Below, in pieces: positions 1 through 7,667 of a stretch of DNA of 64,000 bases. The DNA is from Sva-07 sp963743825 (GTDB taxonomy: Bacteria > Actinomycetota > Acidimicrobiia > Acidimicrobiales > Ilumatobacteraceae). The position numbers and the translations under genes are program-made. Below the pieces are notes generated by a model. The model did not search any database. It had not been told where the DNA came from and saw only the letters and a list, made by a program, of their open reading frames with translations. The number at the start of each line of letters is the position of its first letter. Position 1 is the first letter of the stretch. The stretch lies in assembly GCA_963743825.1 (NCBI GenBank), contig CAVURC010000018.1:1-64000 (forward strand), given 5' to 3'.

Positions 1-1207
1 TGACAACCCACCAGAGGTTGTTGATGATCGTGCCCCGCATCGCGGTGAATGCAGCGAAACAGACGAGCAGTGCGCCGACCACGAGCGGGGCGACCGTGGG
101 GTTGCCGAGCTCAACCGCTCGGCCTGTCTGTCGTTTCGATCTCGTTCCGACGATCGCGGCGATCGCGAGCAGGATGACGCCGATGTAGAACGGCACGCTG
201 GTGAACATGTTCGTCCAGTTGGTGAGGTCCCAACTCGCCGGGTCGTCGAACGTGTCGACGTAGTTCTCGAGCCCGACGAACTCCTCCGAGTCGCGGTCGA
301 ACAACGACAGGATCCCGGTTCGGATCGCCGGGATCACGAGCATCACGGCGATGAACAGCAGTGCCGGGCCGAGGAAGATCCACGACCGCGACCCCTGATC
401 GATCGCAGCGCGCTTGGTGAGGTCGGGATTCGTGGTCCCGCTCAGACGGATGCCGACGAGCAGGCCGGGCACGGCCGCGCCGAGAACCGCGGTGGCGATC
501 GTGCCGTCACCGACGTCGGCGCCACCCCAGTACCCGAGAACCCAGCCGATTCCGGCACCGACGACGGCGCCGTGCTGCAGTGGCCGCCGGGTGAGAGCGC
601 TGAGCCCGGCGCCCGCCAGCGCGAAGGCGGCGGTGTAGATGGCGGTCGTCAGCCAGTCGACGCCCGGGTAATACTCTTCCCGGAGGCACAGGCCGATTAC
701 TACGCCGATGGCCCCGAACCCTCCGATCGAGATGATGCGGCGCCGTTGCGGGTCGTCGGTCTGAGCGAGCAGGAATCCGACGGCGCCGAAGGCAACACCA
801 CCGGCGAGTGGGCCGAGAATCCACGACCACGTGCCACCCTCGGACCCGATCGTGAGACCGTTTCCGTGCAGGACGATCCCCAGCAGGACGCCCAGGGCGG
901 CGAACCGCAACGTGTTGAACCGTTGCCAACGATCTCGCGCCTGGTCGAACAGCAGGTTGGCGCCGATCCAGATCGCCGCACACGCTGCGACCGCCACGAC
1001 GACGGTGATGATCGTGCTGCGGACCTTGTCGGACAGGATCGCCAACACGAGGGCCGCGACAAGCGCGCCCACGATGCCGCCCCGACTCGCCCACGACTGC
1101 TGCTGCAACCAGGACTGGCGTTCGGCGGCCACCGTCGTCGGTGCGTTGGTGTGTTTGCCCTCGAGAGGATCGAGCGGTTCGGTGCCGCTGCGTCCGATGG
1201 TCTCCAC
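1..1207 (-). CDS. Sugar ABC transporter permease with long N-terminal membrane extension (partial)
   Basis: This is the 5' part (about 402 codons) of an inner-membrane permease; its 3' end lies beyond the window edge. I chose the GTG at 1207 because a GGGGG run lies about 9 nt upstream and an in-frame stop lies further upstream. Residues 1-30 look cytosolic. Several hydrophobic segments follow, and only near residue 265 comes the RSWIFLGPALLFI segment typical of the start of MalF/UgpA-type permeases. The first 250 or so residues are therefore an extra multi-pass domain. The substrate-binding lipoprotein gene directly upstream on the same strand supports a sugar-import role. The conserved inner-membrane EAA loop lies outside the window, so the family call rests on the MalF-like segment and the context. 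Confidence 0.7.
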   Translation of the reverse strand, partial: METIGRSGTEPLDPLEGKHTNAPTTVAAERQSWLQQQSWASRGGIVGALVAALVLAILSDKVRSTIITVVVAVAACAAIWIGANLLFDQARDRWQRFNTLRFAALGVLLGIVLHGNGLTIGSEGGTWSWILGPLAGGVAFGAVGFLLAQTDDPQRRRIISIGGFGAIGVVIGLCLREEYYPGVDWLTTAIYTAAFALAGAGLSALTRRPLQHGAVVGAGIGWVLGYWGGADVGDGTIATAVLGAAVPGLLVGIRLSGTTNPDLTKRAAIDQGSRSWIFLGPALLFIAVMLVIPAIRTGILSLFDRDSEEFVGLENYVDTFDDPASWDLTNWTNMFTSVPFYIGVILLAIAAIVGTRSKRQTGRAVELGNPTVAPLVVGALLVCFAAFTAMRGTIINNLWWVV

Positions 1208-1238
1208 CTGTCGTACCCCCAATCGTTCCCCGAAAGAC

Positions 1239-1274
1239 GTCGGGGCACTGACACCTTAGTGTCAGTGCCCCGAC
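1239..1274. promoter_or_regulatory. Intercistronic 16-bp perfect hairpin between binding-protein and permease genes
   Basis: Positions 1239-1254 and 1259-1274 are perfectly complementary with a 4-nt loop (CTTA on the plus strand). The hairpin lies between the lipoprotein gene (ends 1317) and the permease start (1207). Such structures in sugar ABC operons (known from malE-malF) stabilise the upstream message or attenuate readthrough, giving excess binding protein. It has no U-tract, so partial termination or RNA protection is an inference. Confidence 0.6.
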
Positions 1275-1316
1275 TGGTTCATCACCGATCTGCTTTCGCA
1301 GGTCGGAACGAAGTGA

Positions 1317-2690
1317 CTATTCGGGCCAGGTCGCCTGGATGTTCGCACCGGCTTCTTCAGCGGTGATGTCACCGTTGACGAGTGAGGTGCCCTCTGACCA
1401 GAACGATCCCGAGCCGACATCGGCCGGCATCAGGTCGCCACCGTCGAAGCGCACGAAGTCGGCGCTCGTGAGGATCTCGAGGAACCGCTGCTCGAGCGGC
1501 TGGTAGACGCTCGGGTCCTGCCCCTTGGCAGCCGAGAGATAACCCGAGAGGCTGCCGTCGAGTTCGGCCGACTGGATCCGCTGACGGTTCTGTGCATAAT
1601 CGGCCGTTGCCATGTACTCGAGCACGGCCATCGTCGCAGGATCGTCGTTGAACGCTGCTGCGAAGTTGCCGGCCGAGAGCACCGGGCCGTCGCCGTTGAT
1701 GTCGGGGAAGTAGAAGACGTCGATCGCCTCTGGGTTCTCCGGGTCGGCGAATGCCGTACCGGCCGGGTAGAGACCGGCGAAGAAGTTCGAGTGGCGGACC
1801 ATGTAGCAGTCGTCGTTGGCGTGAGCCTCGGCAACCGGAGCACCGAAGTTCGTCGCCGAGATCGTCCCGCCGGCGGCGAACACGTTCTCGTCGGTCCACA
1901 GGTCCTTGACGGCCTGCATGGCCTCGACCACGCGTGGGTCGTCGAACTTGACCTCGTTGGTGACCCACTGGTCGTAGACGTCGCCGCCGTGCAGGCGGAG
2001 CATCATGTCTTCCACCCAGTCGGTGAACATCCAGCCGGTCGCGGTGCCGGACTCGATGCCGACGCACAGTGGCTTCGAACCACCGGCCGCCGCCATCTCG
2101 TCGACCAGTGCGACGAACTCGTCGTAGGTCTCCGGGACTTCGTAGCCGTCGGCCTCGAAGCGTGCCGGCTTGTAGAAGACGATGCCCTTGAGGTCGGACT
2201 TCACCGGCACGCCGTACTGCACGTCGTCGACCTTGACGACATCGGACAGGCCTGGTGCCCAGTATTCGGTGATCGCAGCGTTGACTGCGTCGTCGAGGGG
2301 CACGATGAAGTCCTGCCGCGCGAAGTCGGCCAATTTGCCCGGCTGGGGGAACAACCCGATGTCCGGCGGATTGCCGCCCTGCACCTGGGTGTTGATGTTC
2401 GCCTCCCAGTCGGCGTCGCCGGCAAAGGTGACCGTGAGGTTCATCGGCCCGAAGTGCTCGTTGAGGGCGTCGTTGATCGCGATCACCGACGGATCGTCAC
2501 GCTCGGAGCCGGTGATGGTCACCTCGGCGCCTTCGAAGTCCGTCGTCTCGCCGCCGTCGCCGCCGTCGGTGGCTTCGGTGACTGCGTCACTGGTATCGCT
2601 GCCGGAGCTGTCGTCATCGCTTCCGCATGCTGCGGCAACGAGCGACAGGGCAACCGGGACAACGGCTAGCTTGAGCCAGCGTTTGTTCAT
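1317..2690 (-). CDS. ABC transporter sugar-binding lipoprotein
   Basis: This is a 457-residue extracellular solute-binding protein (family 1, MalE/UgpB-like) that should deliver a sugar, probably an alpha-glucoside given the neighbours, to the downstream permease. The N-terminus is a lipoprotein signal: Lys/Arg at residues 3-7, a hydrophobic core, and a lipobox ending in AAAC with Cys22 as the lipidated residue. A Ser/Asp/Gly-rich linker follows. The ATG at 2690 is preceded by GGGAGGA at good spacing; the upstream in-frame extension would bury the signal peptide. A LacI-type operator lies about 50 nt upstream. Tyr/Trp-rich C-terminal segments fit sugar binding. Confidence 0.88.
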   Translation of the reverse strand: MNKRWLKLAVVPVALSLVAAACGSDDDSSGSDTSDAVTEATDGGDGGETTDFEGAEVTITGSERDDPSVIAINDALNEHFGPMNLTVTFAGDADWEANINTQVQGGNPPDIGLFPQPGKLADFARQDFIVPLDDAVNAAITEYWAPGLSDVVKVDDVQYGVPVKSDLKGIVFYKPARFEADGYEVPETYDEFVALVDEMAAAGGSKPLCVGIESGTATGWMFTDWVEDMMLRLHGGDVYDQWVTNEVKFDDPRVVEAMQAVKDLWTDENVFAAGGTISATNFGAPVAEAHANDDCYMVRHSNFFAGLYPAGTAFADPENPEAIDVFYFPDINGDGPVLSAGNFAAAFNDDPATMAVLEYMATADYAQNRQRIQSAELDGSLSGYLSAAKGQDPSVYQPLEQRFLEILTSADFVRFDGGDLMPADVGSGSFWSEGTSLVNGDITAEEAGANIQATWPE

Positions 2691-2736
2691 TGGGTCCTCC
2701 CCCTCTTGGTGGATGTGAGCCGAAATGTTTCGACGA

Positions 2737-2750
2737 TGTAAACGCTTACA
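2737..2750. promoter_or_regulatory. LacI/GalR-type operator upstream of the binding-protein gene
   Basis: TGTAAACGCTTACA is a near-palindrome with the central CG pair typical of LacI-family operators. It differs by one base from the perfect palindrome in front of the LacI gene at 3875-3888. It lies about 47 nt upstream of the lipoprotein start, placing the transporter under the adjacent repressor. Confidence 0.8.
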
Positions 2751-2819
2751 GACTTGACCCTGCGGAGTCAAGGCTAAACGTCCCAGATCTTGTCGAACGA
2801 GCCGATATCGGCCCTGACG

Positions 2820-3863
2820 TCAGCAGGGAGAACCGGTCGTGGACCGGATCACCAACTCGATCGGCGACACGATCGGGTCGAGATCGACCGGCGCCGATGC
2901 CATCATGGCCACGAGTGACCGTGCCGCTGTGGCGCCCTGTGAGGCCACGTCCTGGCGGATCGTGGTCAGCCCGAGCACGCGCGACACGTCGTGGTCGTCG
3001 ACGCCGAGCACCGACACGTCGACACCCGCTTGCAGGTCGCGAGCTTTCAGCGCCATCAGCGCGCCGAAGGCCATCTCGTCGGACATTGCGAAGACCGCAG
3101 TCGGGGGGTCGTCGAGGTCGAGGAGGTGAGCCATCGCCTCCTGACCGCCGTCGATGCCGAAGTCGCCGCCGACTTCGAGGGACGGGTCGTGCGGCAATCC
3201 CACGTCGGCGAGGCCGGCGAGGAATCCGGCGGTGCGGCGCCTCGGCACCTCGAAGTTCAGCGGGTCCTCGCCGAGCCCGCTGATCAGACCGATTCGTCGG
3301 TGCCCGAGTTCGGCGAGCGTTGTTGCGGCGAGTCGACCGACTGCCTCGTCGTCGACGAAGACCGATGGCGACCCGGCGGTACGGGTGCCGACGGTCGACA
3401 GCGCCACACCGCGTTCGCGCAACGAGCGGGCCTGCGCATCGGTGGCCTGGATGTTGACGAGGATGACGCCGTCGGTGCGCCGCTCGATCCGGTACGGCTC
3501 GTCGAGGAGCCGGTCGCACTCGGCGACGGTGCCGACTCCGACGACGAGGAACTCGTAGCCGGATTCGTTGCACACCGCTTCCGCACCGGCGATGACGGTG
3601 GAGAAGTACCAACTCGCCAGGTGCGGGACGACGATGATGACGGTCCGCGTGCGTCCTGCGGCGAGCCGGGCGGCTGCGGGGTCCGGTTCGTAGTGCATCG
3701 CAGTCGCCACCTCGAGCACGCGCGAGCGCGTCGACTCGGCGACGTTGGGCAGGCCTCGCAGTGCCCGACTCACGGTCGCGACCGACACGTGTGCGGCCTG
3801 CGCCACGTCTTCGATGCGTGGCCGACGCTGGCGCGGTGCCCTCGGATCGCTCGTCGCTTCCAT
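2820..3863 (-). CDS. LacI-family transcriptional repressor
   Basis: This is a 347-residue regulator. The N-terminal helix-turn-helix (residues 17-37, IEDVAQAAHVSVATVSRAL) is a classic LacI reader of palindromes with central CG. A periplasmic-binding-protein-like effector domain follows and runs to the C-terminus. I chose the ATG at 3863 because it leaves the usual short arm before the helix-turn-helix; the longer frame to 4010 is Arg-rich and implausible. A TACACT -10 hexamer ends 9 nt before the ATG and overlaps the palindromic operator, so the gene is probably leaderless and autorepressed. The likely effector is a sugar handled by the flanking ABC transporter and GH13 enzyme. Confidence 0.9.
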   Translation of the reverse strand: MEATSDPRAPRQRRPRIEDVAQAAHVSVATVSRALRGLPNVAESTRSRVLEVATAMHYEPDPAAARLAAGRTRTVIIVVPHLASWYFSTVIAGAEAVCNESGYEFLVVGVGTVAECDRLLDEPYRIERRTDGVILVNIQATDAQARSLRERGVALSTVGTRTAGSPSVFVDDEAVGRLAATTLAELGHRRIGLISGLGEDPLNFEVPRRRTAGFLAGLADVGLPHDPSLEVGGDFGIDGGQEAMAHLLDLDDPPTAVFAMSDEMAFGALMALKARDLQAGVDVSVLGVDDHDVSRVLGLTTIRQDVASQGATAARSLVAMMASAPVDLDPIVSPIELVIRSTTGSPC

Positions 3864-3872
3864 GCGCCCCGA

Positions 3873-3888
3873 AGTGTAAGCGCTTACA
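3873..3888. promoter_or_regulatory. Perfect palindromic LacI operator overlapping the regulator -10 box
   Basis: TGTAAGCGCTTACA (3875-3888) is a perfect 14-bp palindrome. On the minus strand its right part is shared with TACACT (3873-3878), the presumed -10 of the LacI gene, so binding would block transcription of the regulator. The same site lies about 95 bp upstream of the divergent alpha-glucosidase gene. Confidence 0.85.
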
Positions 3889-3968
3889 GGTACCTGCATC
3901 GCGAACGCGCGCCCGGGCGCTCGCCTCGTTGTCCGTCTGCTTGGTCGCGGCGGTGGCCGATCGTGGGG

Positions 3969-3974
3969 TACCTT
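3969..3974 (+). promoter_or_regulatory. -10 hexamer of leaderless alpha-glucosidase gene
   Basis: TACCTT ends 8 nt before the GTG at 3983 and there is no Shine-Dalgarno sequence. This fits the leaderless arrangement seen at many genes in the window and supports the start chosen. Confidence 0.45.
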
Positions 3975-3982
3975 CGCTCGTC

Positions 3983-5614
3983 GTGGACCACGATCCCGAG
4001 CTCTCCGCACCGGCGCCTCCGGGCCACGAGTGGTGGCGCCACGCAGTCGTCTACCAGATCTACGTGCGATCGTTCGCCGACGGCAACGGCGACGGCACGG
4101 GCGACATCGCGGGGATGCGCAGCCGCCTGCCGTATCTCGAACGGTTGGGCGTCGATGCTGTGTGGATCAATCCGTGGTACCGATCGCCGTTGCTCGATGG
4201 CGGCTACGACGTCGCCGACTACCGCGAGATCAACGAGCAGTTCGGCACCACCGCCGAGGCCGAGGAGTTCATCGCGGAAGCCCGACGGCACGGGATCCGG
4301 ATTCTCGTCGACCTCGTGCCGAACCACACGTCGTGGGAACACGAATGGTTCCGGACCGCGGTTGCGTCCCCTCCGGGCTCGCCCGCACGGGGCCGCTACC
4401 ACTTCCTCGACGGACGGGGCGACCACGGTGAACTGCCGCCGAACGACTGGCAATCGGTGTTCGGCGGACCGGCGTGGACCCGAGTGGCTGACGGTCAGTG
4501 GTATCTCCACCTGTTCGACGAGAGTCAACCCGATGTCAACTGGGAGCATCCCGACGTGCCCGCCGAGTTCGAGTCGGTGATGCGGTTCTGGCTCGATCGT
4601 GGGGCCGCGGGCTTCCGCATCGACGTGGCGCATGCGCTCGTCAAGGCCCCCGGATACCCCGACGCAGGAGCGGAGGCCAACGACGGCAAGGGAGACGCCG
4701 AGCCGGTTCCCTATTTCGACCGCGACGAGATCCACCCGATCGTGCGTCGTTGGCGGCGACTGCTCGACGAGTACGGCGACCGGATGATGGTGGCCGAGGC
4801 GTGGGTCGATGCCGAGCGCCGCCCGCTGTACCTGCGCCCCGACGAGTACCACCAGGCCTTCGACTTCGACCTCTTGACGGCACCGTGGGGTGCGCAGGAG
4901 TTCCGCGGGATCATCTCCGAGAGCGTCCGATCCGCTCACGCGGTGGGGTCGAACCCGACGTGGGTGTTGTCGAACCACGACGTCGTCCGTCACGCCACGA
5001 GGTACGGGCTCCCACGAGGCGTCGAGCCGGCCGCGTGGCTTCTCGACGGACCACACGACCTCCTCGACGTCGGGCGCGGCGCCCGGCGTGCCCGGGCGGC
5101 CGCCATGGTGACGCTGGCGCTGCCTGGATCTGCATATGTGTATCAGGGCGACGAGCTCGGCCTGCCGGAAGCGTGGAACCTGCCGATCGACGTACTGGCG
5201 GATCCGATCTGGCACGACTCGGGTCACACCGTCAAGGGGCGCGACGGCTGTCGCGTGCCCATTCCGTGGGAGCCGACCGGTCCGTCACTCGGATTCGGCG
5301 ACGGTGGTAGCTGGCTTCCGCAGCCGCAGGAGTTCGCAGCGTTGTCGGCCGCACTCCAAGACGGTGACCCCGACTCCACGCTCACGCTCTACCGCACCGC
5401 GTTACAACTGCGGCGGGAGCTGCTCGTCTTCGATGCGAGCTTCGAACTCATCGATCTCGGCGACGACGTGCTGGCATTTCGGCGCGACCGATTCCTCTGC
5501 GTCGCGAACATGGGTGACGAGTCGGTGTCGCTCCCCGACGGCACGCTCGTGCTGGCGTCGGCGCCGCTGTTCGACGGGAAGATCCCGCCCGACACGACGG
5601 TCTGGGTGTCGTGA
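3983..5614 (+). CDS. GH13 alpha-glucosidase / oligo-1,6-glucosidase-like amylase
   Basis: This 543-residue cytosolic glycoside hydrolase hydrolyses terminal alpha-glucosidic bonds. Family GH13 motifs appear in order: VVYQIYVRSFADGNGDG near residue 23, the nucleophile Asp214 in GFRIDVAHA, the acid/base Glu272 in VAEAW, and the transition-state stabiliser Asp333 in SNHD. A beta-sandwich C domain ends the protein. It is divergent from the LacI gene and shares its operator region. The GTG start is supported by a TACCTT hexamer 8 nt upstream; an in-frame GTG at 3953 is an alternative. Substrate specificity (maltose, isomaltose or sucrose) cannot be fixed from motifs. Confidence 0.88.
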   Translation: MDHDPELSAPAPPGHEWWRHAVVYQIYVRSFADGNGDGTGDIAGMRSRLPYLERLGVDAVWINPWYRSPLLDGGYDVADYREINEQFGTTAEAEEFIAEARRHGIRILVDLVPNHTSWEHEWFRTAVASPPGSPARGRYHFLDGRGDHGELPPNDWQSVFGGPAWTRVADGQWYLHLFDESQPDVNWEHPDVPAEFESVMRFWLDRGAAGFRIDVAHALVKAPGYPDAGAEANDGKGDAEPVPYFDRDEIHPIVRRWRRLLDEYGDRMMVAEAWVDAERRPLYLRPDEYHQAFDFDLLTAPWGAQEFRGIISESVRSAHAVGSNPTWVLSNHDVVRHATRYGLPRGVEPAAWLLDGPHDLLDVGRGARRARAAAMVTLALPGSAYVYQGDELGLPEAWNLPIDVLADPIWHDSGHTVKGRDGCRVPIPWEPTGPSLGFGDGGSWLPQPQEFAALSAALQDGDPDSTLTLYRTALQLRRELLVFDASFELIDLGDDVLAFRRDRFLCVANMGDESVSLPDGTLVLASAPLFDGKIPPDTTVWVS

Positions 5615-5666
5615 GGTCGCACGCCGTGATCGGATCGCCCAGCGTCATTGGATCGGAGGTCGCGGC

Positions 5667-6893
5667 GTGGAGATCGTGACGAAGCAGGGGCATCCCGACT
5701 TCCTCGACCTGCCGTGGGACGTGCCGCTGGCCGAATGGAACCATCCACGTCTCGTGAAGATGGCGCACGGCATCAGCCGTCACATCGTGCGCTTCGTGCG
5801 CTTCGAGGAGCGGGTCTATGCACTGAAGGCAACGTCGATCGCCGCAGCGCAGAGCGAGTACCGGGTGCTGCGCAGCCTCCGTGACGATCATCTGCCCGTC
5901 GTCGAACCGGTCGGGGTGGTGTCCGACGCGCCCGAGGCGGGCGACGCCATACTGATCACCCGGTATCTCGACTACTCGCTGCCCTACTGGTACCTGCTCG
6001 GGCGTGGCGATCCCACCCTCGCCGACCGGCTGATGGATGCCGGCGTCGTGCTGCTGGTCCGTCTCCATCTGGAAGGCGTCTTCTGGGGCGACTGTTCGTT
6101 GTCGAACATCCTCTGGCGGCGCGACGCGGGCGCGATGATGGCGTATCTCGTCGACGCCGAGACCACCGAACGCCGGCCGACGATCTCGGATCGGATGCGC
6201 ACCTACGACATCGACATCGCCGTCGAGAACGTGGTCGGCGGTCTGCTCGAACTGCAGGCCAGCGGGCGCATCGACTACGAGGTCGACCACCTCGCGATCG
6301 CCGAATCGCTGCGGGCGCGCTACGAGGAGCTGTGGGGCGAACTGACCCGTGTCGAGGAGTTCGATCTCGACGACCGATGGCGCATCGAGCAGCGGGTGCG
6401 GCGCATCAACGATCTGGGATTCGACGTCGAGGAGCTCTCGATCAATCGTGACGGGCGAACGCTGTCGGTGCAACCGGTGCTCATCGAGGAGGGCCACCAT
6501 GCACGCGAGCTCCGGCGTCGGACCGGGCTCGAGGTGCAGGAGAACCAGGCTCGCCGTCTGCTGTCGGACATCGACCAGCACAAGGCCTGGCTCGAGCGGC
6601 GTGACGGTCAGTCGATCCCTCGCGCCGTTGCGACCACGCGGTGGCTCGCCGACGTCTATCAGCCCGTCGTCGACGCGATCCCCGCCGACATGCGGTCACA
6701 TCTCGAGCCCCCGGAGCTCTTTCATCAGTTGCTCGAGCACCGGTATCTCATGGCGGAGAAACGGGGCGCCGAAGTGAGGACCCAGGAGGCGCTGGCCGAC
6801 TACCTCGCCGGAGTGCTGCCGACTGCGCCCGAGGAGCGACAGCTCCGTCTCGACGCTGACCCGCCAGCGGATACCGTCGGTCTCGATGACTGA
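5667..6893 (+). CDS. DUF4032 domain protein with kinase-like N-terminal region
   Basis: This is a 408-residue protein. The N-terminal 200 residues resemble a degenerate lipopolysaccharide-kinase/protein-kinase fold: YALKATS (possible ATP-lysine), then HLEGVFWGDCSLSNILW, which mimics the HxD...N catalytic loop, and YLVDAET as a DFG-like Asp. The C-terminal half is the DUF4032 region with charged helices. The GTG at 5667 has GGAGG 8 nt upstream. Its stop overlaps the deoC start by 8 nt, so the two are translationally coupled. The function of the family is unknown; phosphotransfer is an inference from the motif pattern. Confidence 0.75.
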   Translation: MEIVTKQGHPDFLDLPWDVPLAEWNHPRLVKMAHGISRHIVRFVRFEERVYALKATSIAAAQSEYRVLRSLRDDHLPVVEPVGVVSDAPEAGDAILITRYLDYSLPYWYLLGRGDPTLADRLMDAGVVLLVRLHLEGVFWGDCSLSNILWRRDAGAMMAYLVDAETTERRPTISDRMRTYDIDIAVENVVGGLLELQASGRIDYEVDHLAIAESLRARYEELWGELTRVEEFDLDDRWRIEQRVRRINDLGFDVEELSINRDGRTLSVQPVLIEEGHHARELRRRTGLEVQENQARRLLSDIDQHKAWLERRDGQSIPRAVATTRWLADVYQPVVDAIPADMRSHLEPPELFHQLLEHRYLMAEKRGAEVRTQEALADYLAGVLPTAPEERQLRLDADPPADTVGLDD

Positions 6894-7650
6894 CCTCGAA
6901 CGAATTGCCGCAGCGCGTCGAGCGATCGGATTGATCGACCTGACCGACCTCGCCGATGATCATTCACCCGGCGGGATCGACGAGCTGTGCCGTCGCGCGC
7001 GTGTACATGCGACGGCAGCAGTGTGCGTCTGGCCGGAGTTCGTGGCGACGTGCGCGGCCCAGTTGCGTGGCACCGGCGTGAGGGTGGCGACTGTCGTGAA
7101 CTTCCCGTCGGGCGATGAGCCGATCGATGCGGTCACCGTGGCGGTCGTCGGTGCTCTGGCCGATGGTGCCGACGACATCGACGTGGTCCTGCCGTACCGA
7201 GCGGTGCTGGCTGGCGACCCCGATCGGGCCGCCGCGATGGTGGCCGCAGTGGCCGAGCTGATCGAGTCGCCCGTGTTGCTCAAGGTGATCCTCGAGACCG
7301 GTGCACTCGACGATCGCGCGGTCATCTCGTCGGCGGCGCAGCTGGCGATCGACAACGGGGCGGACTTCGTCAAGACCTCGACCGGAAAGATCCCGGCCGG
7401 TGCGAGCCTCGACGCCGCGGCGGCGATGCTCGACGTCATTGCCGGCGCCGGTCGTCAGGTGGGGCTCAAACCATCCGGCGGGATCCGCACGTTCGACGAC
7501 GCGATGGCCTACATCGATCTCGCCGACTCGGTGATGGGGGAGGGGTGGGCGACTCCGGCCACGTTCCGATTCGGCGCGAGCGGGCTGCTCGATTCGCTCC
7601 TCGCCGTGATCGACGGCGACTCGACCGTGCAGGGTTCGTCGAGCTACTGA
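6886..7650 (+). CDS. deoC: Deoxyribose-phosphate aldolase
   Basis: This 254-residue class I aldolase splits 2-deoxyribose-5-phosphate into glyceraldehyde-3-phosphate and acetaldehyde. Catalytic residues are in place: Asp99 (DIDVVLPYR), Schiff-base Lys163 (DFVKTSTG) and Lys195 (GLKPSGG). The length is normal. It overlaps the upstream DUF4032 gene by 8 nt and converges on the GH1 gene with only 8 bp between their stops. Confidence 0.94.
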   Translation: MTDLERIAAARRAIGLIDLTDLADDHSPGGIDELCRRARVHATAAVCVWPEFVATCAAQLRGTGVRVATVVNFPSGDEPIDAVTVAVVGALADGADDIDVVLPYRAVLAGDPDRAAAMVAAVAELIESPVLLKVILETGALDDRAVISSAAQLAIDNGADFVKTSTGKIPAGASLDAAAAMLDVIAGAGRQVGLKPSGGIRTFDDAMAYIDLADSVMGEGWATPATFRFGASGLLDSLLAVIDGDSTVQGSSSY

Positions 7651-7667
7651 GCGTCGAGCTACTGAGC
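7638..7667. repeat. Adjacent 15-bp perfect tandem duplication at convergent gene ends
   Basis: GTCGAGCTACTGAGC occurs at 7638-7652 and again at 7653-7667. The duplication spans the deoC stop (TGA, plus) and the GH1 stop (TAG, minus), and each copy carries both stop triplets. It looks like a replication-slippage duplication. Confidence 0.8.

Noticed and set aside
1791..2669. Long plus-strand open frame opposite the binding-protein gene
   Set aside because: It is a GC-bias shadow of the lipoprotein gene with no ribosome site or recognisable domain.
2820..4010. Longer LacI reading frame starting at 4010
   Set aside because: The added N-terminus is Arg-rich, crosses the operator, and is absent from the family; ATG 3863 fits the helix-turn-helix position and the -10 box.
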